A stretch of 64,000 nt of DNA from positions 5,214,148 through 5,278,147 of the forward strand of contig CM030931.1 in assembly GCA_018136815.1 (NCBI GenBank), given 5' to 3'. This DNA comes from Isochrysis galbana. Taxonomy: Eukaryota > Haptophyta > Isochrysidales > Isochrysidaceae. The notes beneath the pieces were generated by a model. It was not told where the DNA came from. It searched no databases and saw only the letters and a list, made by a program, of their open reading frames with translations. This document shows positions 9,000 through 21,900 of this stretch, piece by piece; positions within the stretch are counted from its first letter, which is position 1, and each line of letters begins with the position of its first letter. The translations under genes were made by a program, and so were the position numbers.

Positions 9000-10270
9000 T
9001 TATTTTTTTTTAGGGGGGGGGGCGCTTGATTTTTTGACGCGGGTGGCTGCTTGGCCGCCGAGGCGCCTTGCCTTCATTCGGTGCCAGTTTTTTCTTGTCA
9101 TACACGTCGGCTATATAAAACCCGTAACGAAACGCTGGGGTGAGTCCGCGCGGCGAAAAAAGAAGAAAGCGCGCGGGGAGGAAGACGCCGCGCGTCCTTA
9201 AGGCCTCGTAACATCGTGTTTGTGTTTGTATTCCGTGTCTGTGCGTTTCGTTCGGGGTTTCAACGTTTGTCACGCGGTAGCGGCGAAGATCGTCGATGGT
9301 GTGAATGTCATCACTAGGCCATTCCATTTGAAGTCAACGATATTGCGTGTATGAGTGTATTTAAGCTCGTTATTCTTCAACCCGAGTGCGAAACCTGCGA
9401 ATTGCCCAATCAAGACTGCATATTCGTCTTGATTATCTGATGAGTCGCCTCTTCTTATTNNNNNNNNNNNNNNNNNNNNNNNNNNNNNNNNNNNNNNNNN
9501 NNNNNNNNNNNNNNNNNNNNNNNNNNNNNNNNNNNNNNNNNNNNNNNNNNNNNNNNNNNCCGAGGGAGTGGGGGTGTAGAAAGTATGCTACGTGTAAGTA
9601 GTGGTTGTGGGTCCATGGCCGCGTGTGCGGTAAGAATTTTATGAGGTTTAGTAGTACTAATATTTAGTGCAATTGAGCTGAAGAAGCGCGGTCTACGATA
9701 TTTGTCTGAGTATAGGCTATCAATATGTCAGTGCAACCTCTAGCCCAAGTTGCTCAGAAATCAGAGAATGGCACACATGAAGCAAAATTTCACATATATA
9801 CAACTTGGACTGATCGATCCGAACCCTCGAAAGTGTCGATCAGCAAGTAGCACGACCAACGATATGGACCGAAGCCACTCAAAAGCCAAAGGACTTCACA
9901 ACAGTGGTGTGCTTGGACATGGCCCAATTCACGCAAAGCGAACCATGGGATAAGCTGCACAAACATATACAGTGACGATCTTACCCGAGTTTACCGCTCT
10001 GGAGTTTCAATAGAAATACAAAGTTCTTTGACGGTGAGAGTTGCGCGACGTGAGTGCGACCCTGTTCCTAGACGTAGGCGGCCAAGGAAGCGCAAAGGGA
10101 GTTGACGTCTCACTCACCAACATATAAATGTGAGAAGCACCCGCCTACGTTGATTCGTCTGTTTTCATGGTGCGAACGACTCCGCCTAGATGCCAAGTCA
10201 GGTCTCTTTTGCCTGACGGCAAAGCGACGTCTCGTCCACCCGGATGCCGAGCCACGTCCGCTTGTCAAGC
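9000..10270. other. Intergenic region with assembly gap
   Basis: Contains the right copy of the 70-bp direct repeat (9194-9265), 100 Ns at 9460-9559 and AT-rich sequence up to the 3' end of the next gene. A G-run sits at 9013-9021. Nothing else is supported; the longest frames are short and without domain signals. Confidence 0.5.
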
Positions 10271-13200
10271 TTACTTTGCATCTTGACTGCTGGAACCTTG
10301 GCCAAGTGGTGATGGTAAAGAAAATGACTTAGACTTTTCGAGTTTGCTCCATAGAGGCGAGGGCTCCACCATAGGTGAGGTGGGCACAGAGCCCCACTCC
10401 CCGGACTCAAACCCGCCCTTGTTGTTGATGATGTCCTCCATATCTGCCAGGGACACGGCTGTATCGTTGGAAGCGCGTTCAATGGTGCGTGCAGCTGAAC
10501 GCTCGGACGCCATGTCTGAGAAATCATCGGAGCCATGACGAAATGTAGAAGGACCACGTCGAGAGCCGAGGCAGACGTGAGAGGGAAGATCGGGAAGCTG
10601 ATCGTCGTCCTCGAAACGCCTCCAGATGTCACTTGAAATTGACGAGACGGCCCTCAGCGTCGCTGTTTCGGGAGCCCGTGTTTGCCACTCATCGTCGAAA
10701 TTGGGGTTGGCATTTGGTCGAGATGAAAAATTTTTGCGTAGGTGAGCAAGGTGCTCGAACGTTTTTGCACCCCTAGCTTCATGCAACGTGGGAGCCAACG
10801 CATGCCAACGGGTGAGTAGGTCGTAAGAGTGTTCGTGTGCTTCTGGACGATCGCGCGAAGGCGCCAGACTGCCATAGCAAGGGTCCGACTGCCGCAGAAC
10901 CTCCATATGCTCTGCTGTCTTGGCACCATGCTGTCCCCGACGAATAGTCCATGCGAGCTTGTAGTAGCGGGCCAGAGGATCGTACGTGTATTCGTGCGCG
11001 CTCGGGCGGTCGGCCCTCGGGGCAAGGCTGCCGTAGCACGGGTTGGACTGGCGCAGCACCTCCAGGTGCTCCATGCTCTTTGCGCCGCGCGGCGCCTTGA
11101 GCATCGCAGCCACCGCGTTGTACCGAGCGACCGGGTCGTACGTGTATTCGTGCGCGCTCGGACGGTCGGCCCTCGGCGCAAGGCTGCCGTAGCACGGGTT
11201 GGACTGGCGCAGCACCTCCAGGTGCTCCATGCTCTTTGCGCCGCGCGGCGCCTTGAGCATCGCAGCCATGGCGTTGTACCGAGCGACCGGGTCGTACGTG
11301 TATTCGTGCGCGCTCGGGCGGTCGGCCCTCGGCGCAAGGCTGCCGTAGCATGGGTTGGACTGGCGCAGCACCTCCAGGTGCTCCATGCTCTTTGCGCCGC
11401 GCGGCGCCTTGAGCATCGCAGCCACCGCGTTGTACCGAGCGACCGGGTCGTACGTGTATTCGTGCGCGCTCGGGCGGTCGGCCCTCGGGGCAAGGCTGCC
11501 GTAGCACGGGTTGGACTGGCGCAGCACCTCCAGGTGCTCCATGCTCTTTGCGCCGCGTGGCGCCTTGAGCATCGCAGCCACCGCGTTGTACCGAGCGACC
11601 GGGTCGTACGTGTATTCGTGCGCGCTCGGGCGGTCGGCCCTCGGCGCAAGGCTGCCGTAGCACGGGTTGGACTGGCGCAGCACCTCCAGGTGCTCCATGC
11701 TCTTTGCGCCGCGCGGCGCCTTGAGCATCGCAGCCATGGCGTTGTACCGAGCGACCGGGTCGTACGTGTATTCGTGCGCGCTTGGGCGGTCGGCCCTCGG
11801 CGCAAGGCTGCCGTAGCATGGGTTGGACTGGCGCAGCACCTCCAGGTGCTCCATGCTCTTTGCGCCGCGCGGCGCCTTGAGCATCGCAGCCATGGCGTTG
11901 TACCGAGCGACCGGGTCGTACGTGTATTCGTGCGCGCTTGGGCGGTCGGCCCTCGGCGCAAGGCTGCCGTAGCATGGGTTGGACTGGCGCAGCACCTCCA
12001 GGTGCTCCATGCTCTTTGCGCCGCGTGGCGCCTTGAGCATCGCAGCCATGGCGTTGTACCGAGCGACCGGGTCGTACGTGTATTCGTGCGCGCTCGGGCG
12101 GTCGGCCCTCGGCGCAAGGCTGCCGTAGCATGGGTTGGACTGGCGCAGCACCTCCAGGTGCTCCATGCTCGTTGCGCCGCGCGGCGCCTTGAGCATCGCA
12201 GCCATGGCGTTGTACCGAGCGACCGGGTCGTACGTGTATTCGTGCGCGCTCGGACGGTCGGCCCTCGGCGCAAGGCTGCCGTAGCACGGGTTGGACTGGC
12301 GCAGCACCTCCAGGTGCTCCATGCTCTTTGCGCCGCGTGGCGCCTTGAGCATCGCAGCCATGGCGTTGTACCGAGCGACCGGGTCGTACGTGTATTCGTG
12401 CGCGCTCGGACGGTCGGCCCTCGGCGCAAGGCTGCCGTAGCACGGGTTGGACTGGCGCAGCACCTCCAGGTGCTCCATGTTCTTTGCGCCGCGTGGCGCC
12501 TTGAGCATCGCAGCCATGGCGTTGTACCGAGCGACCGGGTCGTACGTGTATTCGTGCGCGCTCGGACGGTCGGCCCTCGGCGCAAGGCTGCCGTAGCACG
12601 GGTTGGACTGGCGCAGCACCTCCAGGTGCTCCATGCTCTTTGCGCCGCGCGGCGCCTTGAGCATCGCAGCCATGGCGTTGTACCGAGCGACCGGGTCGTA
12701 CGTGTATTCGTGCGCGCTCGGGCGGTCGGCCCTCGGCGCAAGGCTGCCGTAGCACGGGTTGGACTGGCGCAGCACCTCCAGGTGCTCCATGCTCTTTGCG
12801 CCGCGCGGCGCCTTGAGCATCGCAGCCATGGCGTTGTACCGAGCGACCGGGTCGTACGTGTATTCGTGCGCGCTCGGACGGTCGGCCCTCGGCGCAAGGC
12901 TGCCGTAGCACGGGTTGGACTGGCGCAGCACCTCCAGGTGCTCCATGCTCTTTGCGCCGCACGGCGCCTTGAGCATCGCAGCCATGGCGTTGTACCGAGC
13001 GACCGGGTCGTACGTGTATTCGTGCGCGCTCGGACGGTCGGCCCTCGGCGCAAGGCTGCCGTAGCACGGGTTGGACTGGCGCAGCACCTCCAGGTGCTCC
13101 ATGCTCTTTGCGCCGCGTGGCTCCTTGAGCATCGCAGCCACCGCGTTGTACCGAGCGACCGGGTCGTACGTGTATTCGTGCGCGCTCGGGCGGTCGGCCC

Positions 13201-14975
13201 TCGGCGCAAGGCTGCCGTAGCACGGGTTGGACTGGCGCAGCACCTCCAGGTGCTCCATGTTCTTTGCGCCGCGCGGCGCCTTGAGCATCGCAGCCATGGC
13301 GTTGTACCGAGCGACCGGGTCGTACGTGTATTCGTGCGCGCTCGGGCGGTCGGCCCTCGGGGCAAGGCTGCCGTAGCACGGGTTGGACTGGCGCAGCACC
13401 TCCAGGTGCTCCATGCTCTTTGCGCCGCGCGGCGCCTTGAGCATCGCAGCCATGGCGTTGTACCGAGCGACCGGGTCGTACGTGTATTCGTGCGCGCTCG
13501 GGCGGTCGGCCCTCGGCGCAAGGCTGCCGTAGCACGGGTTGGACTGGCGCAGCACCTCCAGGTGCTCCATGCTCTTTGCGCCGCGTGGCTCCTTGAGCAT
13601 CGCAGCCACCGCGTTGTACCGAGTGACCGGGTCGTACGTGTATTCGTGCGCGCTCGGACGGTCGGCCCTCGGCGCAAGGCTGCCGTAGCACGGGTTGGAC
13701 TGGCGCAGCACCTCCAGGTGCTCCATGTTCTTTGCGCCGCGCGGCGCCTTGAGCATCGCAGCCATGGCGTTGTACCGAGCGACCGGGTCGTACGTGTATT
13801 CGTGCGCGCTTGGGCGGTCGGCCCTCGGCGCAAGGCTGCCGTAGCACGGGTTGGACTGGCGCAGCACCTCCAGGTGCTCCATGCTCTTTGCGCCGCGCGG
13901 CGCCTTGAGCATCGCAGCCATGGCGTTGTACCGAGCGACTGGGTCGCATGTTTGCTCATGTGCACTACAACATTCCGATCCGGGAGCAAGATTGCCGTAG
14001 TATGGGTTGGATCGGCGGAGCTCCACGAGAGGCTCAAAATGCTTGGTGCCATGCGGGGAGGAGAGCGTCCTACACATGGATCTGTAACGCAGGACGGGGT
14101 CATAGGTGTGTTCGTGCACACTCGGACGATCGAGAGAAGGAGCAAGCGTCCCAAAACATGGATCAGAATGCCTTAGTACTCGTAGATGCTCCATGGTTTT
14201 TGCACCGCGTGCCTGCTTGTATGTCTTGACCATCGCGGAAAAACGAAGCAACGGGTCATAACTGATCTCATGGAGCGACGGTCGGTCGAGCCTAGGCATA
14301 AGGGTGCCGTAGCACGGGTCTGATTGGCGCAGCACCCGCAAATGTTCTAAGCTCTTCGAGCCCCGAGGACTCTTGAACATTTTTGTCATGACATTGAAGC
14401 GCTGAACAGGATTGTAGGTGTACTCATGGATGCATGGGAAGTCCACGTCACAGGCCACGCTATTCGTAAGCTGAGCCTGGTCAAAAGGGACTAGGTCAGT
14501 CAGCCGTCTGACTCCTCCAAGCATCCCCCTCCCTCCTCGTCTTGCTCTGGCCGTGAAGCGGACAAACATGCAGCTTGTGCTGGCGCACCTTCTCTAAGCT
14601 GCTCTCCTTCCTTGCGCTCTGATTATTGCGGTTTGCCGCAACCTTCTGGGCGACAGATCGCAGACCAGCAACCTTTGACGAGATGAAGCCTCCGATGCCG
14701 CCCATGATGGCGGCGCTATTAGCCCCAGCAGTATTGGCTGTGCGGCCATGGGGCGCAGCGCCAGTAGCCTCTAATGGCGCGGCAGCCCCTTCTAGCTCGA
14801 GCTCGTTCGCCACGAGCTCGGCGTAGACTGCTTCAATGTCCTCAACAGATTCAACCTGCGCGAGGGCGGCAGGGTGCGTCTCAAATGGGTCGGCGCAAAG
14901 GCAGTGGGAATTCGGTCGAATGCGACGCGTGCATGGGGCAGCAGCCCCCACCATTCCGGGTTTCGGTATGCTCAT
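10271..14975 (-). CDS. Tandem 52-residue repeat protein, two exons
   Basis: Proposed exons are 14975-14589 and 14470-10271, joined in phase 0 by a donor GTGCGC and an acceptor GGCTCAG, giving about 1,528 residues. Exon 1 encodes an acidic ESVEDIEAVYAELVANELEL segment and a Gly-rich IMGGIGGFISSKVAGL helix. Exon 2 holds about 24 units of 52 residues with the core YDPVARYNAMAAMLKAPRGA and EVLRQSNPCYGSLAPRADRP. Outer units have diverged (IHEYTYNPVQRFN, DPLLRFSAM), while central ones are almost identical. A unique Ser-rich C-terminus of about 170 residues follows. This frame is chosen because only it runs into unique sequence on both sides and keeps the motif in the diverged units. No family is recognised. 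Exon 1 assignment is less certain than exon 2. Confidence 0.65.
10980..13960. repeat. 156-bp coding minisatellite, about 19 near-identical units
   Basis: The units are 156 bp, a multiple of three, and differ at only a few positions (for example ATGGCG versus ACCGCG, CGCGGC versus CGTGGC). The flanking units at 10780-10980 and 13960-14460 are clearly diverged. This pattern points to recent expansion or unequal exchange in the array centre. Because the unit has no stops in several frames, long spurious frames of over 1,000 codons appear on both strands. Confidence 0.9.
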
Positions 14976-16311
14976 CCTGCCCGACCGGCCGGCCGCCTGC
15001 CCCCCCCCCTCGCCCTGGACTGCCCCGAACCCCCCCCCCCCCTCCCCTTCCCCTCCTTCTGCGCCCCCCCCCCCCCCTCCGCCTTCCCCTCCTTCTGCCC
15101 CTCCCCCCCCCCCCCCCCCCCCCTTCTGCCCCCCCCCCCCCCCCGCGCCTCGGCTTCCTCGACGTTCTTTATCAGAGTGGTTTAACCCTAGTGCGACGGG
15201 ATCGTCGCCTAGAGCCAGACAGCCGCGCGCGCTCGCGCCCTCGCGCCCTCGCGAGCTCGCGAGGCTGCCCACCGGTCCGTGCATGGGGTGGGCATGAGCA
15301 TGGGGTGGGCACGAGCATGGGGTGGGTGGGCGCAGGCTCGCCAATGGAGTGGGTGGACTCAGGCTCGCGAACGGACCGGTATGGGGTGGTCCGTCCATGA
15401 GAGGGCCTACCCACCGGTATATCACAAGGAGGCCGCAGCGCGGCCCCCTGTCCCCTGTGGCTTGAGGATGAGAGCGCGGCGCGCCGCGCCGCGCATCCTG
15501 TTACTTCATGACACGTTAAAAGATACCAAAGGGGGCCACTGAACGCACAGGGCACACTAACAGTATCGCTCACAAATCAAACGCACACACGGGGGGATTG
15601 CGTGGGAGACTCACACAAGCGAACAAGGAGAGAAGGGGAGAGATCACGGCTCGACTCATGCGGCCCTCTCCACCTCCTCATCCCAATATAAGTTCTAGGG
15701 TGCACACCACGCAAAACCACCCGTGACACGGTATTGTCGAATGAAGAGCGCTTGCAAGCTCACGGTAGAAGCAATATGAATAGCAGCAGATCGAATGAAT
15801 GGCTCCAATCATTAATAGGCCCTCTTGTTGGCTGGCATTCATAGCCTCGCGCATCGGACGAGCCATGCGCCAACGCGCCAACCGCGCACTCACCCATTGC
15901 GGGGTAGGGTCTCCATTGTCAATCGGGCACGATCCCTCAGCACTATGGTTATACGGCTACAAGAAAATGCTGATCAGACCGCGTCATAAAAGATACGCCA
16001 AGCCAGCACGGCCCCGTCAGAGAACAGCCCCCACCCAACCAACCCGCTCCGTCCTTCACCCTCCGCCCCCCGGAAGAGGAGTAGAGTGTGAGGCTACAAC
16101 CCAAATAGGACTGACGACGGAGCGCGAGGCAACAGGGGCGAGCGGCCGAGAGAGGTAAAAAGAGCTGGCCGTTAAGTGAGTGGGAGTGCGAGGAGAGTGA
16201 CAGAGGCCGTGCTTGCTTGTCGGGGAGAGAGAAGGAGGGAGAAAAGAGAGGAGAAGAGGAGGCGGAGAGGAGAGGGACCCGCCGAGATCTACGCTATTCC
16301 CGCCCCGCACG
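14976..16311. other. Intergenic region with C-rich homopolymers
   Basis: Long C runs lie at about 15000-15145. Short direct repeats of a GCATGGGGTGGGC-type unit lie at 15282-15330. Next come moderately AT-rich sequence and a purine-rich GAGAGGAG leader just before the receptor start at 16312. No gene is supported here, although the frame of the upstream gene stays open on the minus strand into the C-rich tract. Confidence 0.5.
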
Positions 16312-18974
16312 ATGGCCCCCCCCTCGGTCGCCTCGGCGGGACTGCGGCTGCTGCTCGTGCTTGGTGCACACTCGGGCGCCGGCGCTCCTGTCGAGCACCG
16401 CCGTTCGCTCGAGTGGATGGGTGGGCTGGGCGGCCAGAGCATGCTCCATGGCGAAGGCGGACCATTCCACGGTGCAGCCGGTACGCTGCTCAGCCGACTG
16501 TTCGAGCGGCACCACCCGGCGGAGGAGCTCTTTGCAAGCGACGAGCGCAAGCCAGACCAGCTCGACTCAGCCGCGCAGCTCGCGCTTCGTGGAGAACACG
16601 TGCTGGTGCGGATGGGACCATTTGCGGAGCCATACCCATTCGTTGCTGCTTGCGCGCGCGGCTGGTTCGATCTGCCGGGGTATCGCGTCGAGTGCTCAGT
16701 ACCGTACGCGATTGGCTCGCACGCAGTGGCCCAGCTTGATGGCGGGCTGGTAGACATCTTCCTTCTCGGCTCGACAGCACTCGCTACAGCGCTCTCACGT
16801 GGCGTCGACGTCGAGGTCGTGTACATTAATCGCGTTGTCTACAACGATGAGGTGAGCCTCCGTTGTGGGAGCCCGGTGTGCTGGTGGTCTGATGTGGGGG
16901 GTGGAGGGCGACAGAATGTTCGGTCTTGTGGAGGACATTTGGGCTTATGACGTGCGATTCAAGCCCAGATATGGTCATCGAGCCATTGTGACACAAGCCC
17001 GGGAGAGAGGATTGGACGAATGCGCGGACCACACTGGGTCATCACTTTTTCTGTTTGGAATGTGACCGTCGAAAGACAGTGCGATTCGACCACAGTCGCT
17101 GGTTCATTATGGTTGGCGTGTCATTGGAACGCCCGTCCATATTCGCGCTGCGCAATCCGTTGCTCTCTCTGATGGTGAGGTCGGTCACTGTGCTGATCTT
17201 ATCGCCTCCATTTCAGGCACTCGTCAGCCGGCACATTGCCACCACAGGCGCCTTTCCCCGCCGCATCCGATCTCCCAAGGACCTCCACGGACTGTCAGTA
17301 GCCGTTCCCTTCGGATCAACATGCCACTACCATCTCCTTTTTTTAATGGAGCTCTTTGAGGTGCCCGCTGCAGCAAGACCGCCCTTGCTCTACCTTGATT
17401 GCCCTTACCTCGCGTGCTTGGACCAAGACAATCGCCACGCGTTGCCAGCCAAGAGTGCTGGACCCACCCAGATATTCTCAACCTATTGGTCATGCAGATC
17501 GAGGTGCAGATTCTCTTCATGGCTCCCTCAGAAATGATAGACGCCTGGAACGCTAATCTCATTGATGCCGCGTGGACTTGGAATCCGGCGCTCACCCATC
17601 TCACGCAACTCGGGGGGTTTTCATTGGTGAATTCAGGCCTCCTCGCCGAATGGGGAAGGCCCACGCTCAATCTGATCGTAGCCAGGTAAGCGCTATGACT
17701 CGAATACTCGAGCCGGCGAGGCATGCTCATTTCCGCGCTTCTATTCTATTTCTCGGCACAAATCCTAGCTGTTTGCATGTCCAAAGTTACTGAGAGGCCC
17801 CACCCAAGCCCCTTTCCAACCTCCCTGGCTACACAGGAGTGCCTTCCTTCGAGAGCACCCATTGCTAGTAGAGCATGTCGTGCGGGTGATGGCGATGCTA
17901 GACGGCGCTTGGTTTCGGGAAGCATCACTTGCTGCGGCCGCTGATGGACTCGCCGAAGTTGAGGAGGCTTCTGGGCTCCCACCTGCATCCCTCAAAAGTG
18001 CATGGCCCAACGGCCAATTTGAGGATGAGTTGCAAGACTCGGGGACCCACCGGGGCTCACCCCAGTCTGCTTCTAAAGGTCCTGCTGACGCAACTCCCAC
18101 AGGCGGTGATGAAGCCGCGGTGTTTGCGGTGACCAACGAGGTGGGGCCGACGGTTGAGGCCAGTGGTAATGGTCAAGTAGGGTTGACGGCTAAGAGCACG
18201 GGTTCACTGCCAGGTTTTGAAGCAGATGCTTATATGGCCGGTGGAACTGCAGACCCTAAGGCTGTGGCCGAGGAGCACACGGTATCCCCATCAATGAAGG
18301 CATGCATGGAGGCGACCGAGAGCGGGCTTGAGCAGGAAAGCTTTCTCTCCGCATTCTTTCGTCCCGCTGCATGCCATCTCCCTGCCAGGAAGCAGTATGC
18401 GTGGACGAGGACTTAGGGGGACGGATCTGCATGTCCCCATGCGAGGCTTTGTTCTGATTGAGAACCCGCATATCCTGCTATGCGATTCTTCAGGCTGGTT
18501 TCAGTGTTGGTGCCCCTGATTCATTTCTGGCCTCAATTGCAGACGCGCTTGGCTTCAACGGGTCTGTGGATGCACACCGGTATGTGAAGAGAGCGCAATC
18601 ACTCGTGAGAATTGCCTCAATATGCAATTCTTGCACGTGTGCAGCCTTGGGTTCGCCATGGTCACCCCCCCACCCCACCCCACCCCCTCCCCCCCAGCCG
18701 GGAGACTTTCTTGCAGCTCGCCCAATCTCGCATCCTTCCCGCTACCGAACAGCTCTCTTGCTCGTTTCTTGCTCTCGAGCGCTCCTGTAAGTTCGACTCA
18801 TCTACTGCCGCCGACCTCGCTCGCTCCGCCGCCTTTGTCCTACAGCAAAAGGCAGTACCTTCGCTGCTGCCAACGGGTCGTCACCTGCATAATTATGACG
18901 CGAGTACTCAGCTACAATCCAAATCCCCCCACACCGCTAGACATGGGGTGGACTTCACTACCGATGACGAGGAG
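16312..18974 (+). other. Receptor ectodomain: taurine/NMT1-type binding domain
   Basis: Exons 1-6. After the signal peptide, the stretches PYAIGSHAVAQLDGGLVDIF, LGSTALATALSRGVDVEVVY, RSPKDLHGLSVAVPFGSTCH, LFMAPSEMIDAWNANLIDAA and SAFLREHPLLVEHVVRVMAM follow the order of bacterial TauA/SsuA periplasmic proteins. These are lobe 1, the 'SPKDLKGK.IAVP..S..HY' hinge strand, the 'P..mi.AW..G.IDAA' strand and a C-terminal helix. LARSAAFVLQQKAVPSL fits the family's last helix. In bacteria this fold delivers sulfonates or similar solutes to an ABC transporter. Here no permease is attached, which suggests sensing rather than import. Confidence 0.75.
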
Positions 18975-21900
18975 GTAAGTGTCAACAGCATTAGTTACGG
19001 TGGTACCGCGCGCTCCTTTTTCTCACGAGCTGTGCGGCCAGACGTTCTTGCTCGGGCAATCGCGCCTCCTTCGCCCACGCTCGCTGCGCTCCGAGATGAA
19101 TCGGCCGAGGCGCTCCCTACAAGGCGCGGCAAAACCATGCATGCGGTGCCAGACGTCGCATGCAACGGCAAACCCACCGTTCACATTCTCCCCGCCACAT
19201 CGCAAGCTGCAACTGTGAGCGGGGCATTTGTGGTGTCTCTCAGTGACGGAGCAGGCGGCCTGGCTGGCCGCTCATATCAGGGACAGCTTCATTGCGAGTG
19301 GTTGGTGCTCTCGTCTCACGAGGCATCTCGGCGTGACGCTGCACCTCTTGGCAGTGACGGGAATGGGGCTGGCACATTGTCACGTGGGGGCTCCGGTATT
19401 TACGAGAAACAAATGGAGGTCCCACAGTTTGTAGAGCTACGATTCGACCAATTTCTTGTATGGAGTGGGGACAGGTGAGTGCCATGACCCACTAGCGTCG
19501 ACCTCAACATTGCCTTCCGAATCTCTAATGGTCTCGGCCCTGCAATCCATGCCACCACCCCCGTATCCTTTGGTACGCCTTCTCGAAACTAGGCTGCTGA
19601 GTCAACCCCCCACCTCCAACCCTCACGTTGCCTTTCGAAGGGTGATCATTCGAGATGCTTCTACAGGATCTCTACTTGGGTCATTATCTGGAGAAAGCAA
19701 CACACATCTTCTGCACACGGATCCACACAGAGCACCTTTTTTTGGCCTTATGAATGATTCTACAAACAGCTCTGGTACCAACGTCCGCCCAACAATAAAT
19801 GCTACTCATCATGCCTCTGCTCCGGTTGCGCGTTTCAAACGACCTGCCTCAAGCTGGCCTCCATTCGTTTCTGCATCGGGAATGGTCATCACCTTCATCA
19901 CTGACGCCTTTGATGAAAGTGTGTACCTGCCACCGGGAGCAAATGCTTCGCAGTTCTCTGGAGCGGGCTTTTCGGCCACGACAAGGATCGTCGTCGGTTG
20001 CTCTCATAATTCGCAGTGCAGCTATCCAGATGGGAGGTGCACGCCGCGAGGTACTTGCGCGTGCATACCTGGGGTCGCGGGTGCAGACTGTTCTTTTGCG
20101 AGTTGCCTCGGCCAGCGGATTGAGCATGGGTTGCGTGGTGAGATCCGCTCATCGGCACTTGCTCTTAATGAAAGTGAGCGATACCCCAACGACGCGGAGT
20201 GTGAGTGGATACTCGAGGGAGCCCAATGGCTAGCGGACGAGTTCGCGTCGCTCGAGGGCGAAAAGGGGCAGGGCGGGTTCTTACGGCTCATGCTCGAGTG
20301 GGACCTGGAGGAATCTTTCGACTTTGTGGAGGTGAGTGGCTTTGGACCAAGCCATGGCCTCCATGGCCACTGCCCGGTGTCCGGACAAACCTTGCAAAGG
20401 GGCTGACGGCCACTGTTGAGGAAAGCGCTCATTCCTCCGTATCCCAATCAGGTATATGACAGCGCAGGCGTCATGCACGTGCAGCTTTCTGGGTTTGGAG
20501 GCCCTACTCTCTTTACGATCCCATGTGGGCAGGAGCCGCCGCGGATCCGATTTGTCACGGATGGCACAGGTCGGCGATCCGGATTCATTGGCCACTACGA
20601 GTTCGCGCACACCGTCTGCGAATTAGACGCTCATTGTTCAAATCTTGGGACGTGCGTGGATGGCGTGTGCGTTTGTCAACATGGGGCGTACGGGCTGTCG
20701 TGTGGCTCAAACCGCTGCCTTGCATTCAACCTTTTGAACTCCTGGCCGCTGATCTTGTCTTTAAATGCAGGCAGCAGGCGTGCTTCAGCGGTCGCCCATG
20801 CAGTGTCTCGTGCTGTTGCCGCTGAGGCGGCAACCGCGCAGTATGATGCGCGCGGGGGACTGAAAACACATCCGCGACGAGGCAATGGGGAAAGTGCTCG
20901 CTTCCGCTCGAGTATTGGTGTGCGCGGGGCATTTGATGCAACGCCAAGCCCTTCTTCATCGTGTCGATGGCGAATGCAAGGACATGCCGGAGGCTCGTGG
21001 ATCCCTAGAGAGACGCTGCCCGAAACGTTTTCTAGTGAAGATGGCAACATAGAGCATACTGCAAGAGGTCCCAGCGGGGCATACGGCTGGTGGTGGACCG
21101 GAGGTTGGAAAGGGGCAGAGAATGCCGACTTGCCAACCAGTGGCATCATGGCCGCTAGTGAAATTGAGGGCAAGGCTGCGAGGGCTCAGAATGCGTCGGA
21201 ACCGTCCTCAGATGAAAAAGCTGTAGCCGACATGGCGGGTTCGGAAGCTGGAGCCGTTGGGCCCACAGCCCTTGCATCCCCTCCACGTACCCTTCCCATC
21301 CATTCATCTAGTATCATTGCAAATCGAGGAAGCGATAACCAGGGTAAGTCAGTTTCAGGGCTACTTCCGCCTCTGGCTGTCGGTGTGCGGATCACTTGGA
21401 CAAGATTTGCGCTGGAGGCCGTCGACCGTCGTACTCAAAATCAATGGGATCGAGATGCAGCCACGGTGAGTACACTTGAGCCCGATTGCTCATGCCCCGA
21501 TCATGCCGCCGGTTGATTCTATCGATCTCGCGGCACCTCCAGCGAGGCCACCACCTTTTGCAGCTTCGCTTGAGATGTGGACATCTTCTCTACACTCTGT
21601 ACTTAAAATTATTAGGTATCCCATGCCTCCCTCGAATGGGCTGACCATGTCGAAGTTGTTGATTCAGAGGGAACTCCGATTGTGACGTTGGCGACTGAAC
21701 GATGCAGGTCAGCGATGCACTTGCAAACTCCTCAAACCCGAACGAACTGCAGTCATTACGACCCTCAACCTCTTCGAGATTATCGGTCACGTTTCCGTTC
21801 TACCCTCGTCTTCAGATATGATAGTGAGTGCACTCGGAGCTGGCAGGAAGGTATCTGCCAACAAGGCGTGTGCGCCGTCCGGCGGGTCCTCAATATACGC

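Noticed and set aside
10654-14176. Three further frames of over 1,000 codons across the repeat array, on both strands
   Set aside because: They exist only because the 156-bp unit lacks stops in several frames. None continues into diverged units with motif conservation or unique flanks as the chosen frame does.
14774-15400. Pro-rich plus-strand frames
   Set aside because: Products of C homopolymers with no coding character outside them.
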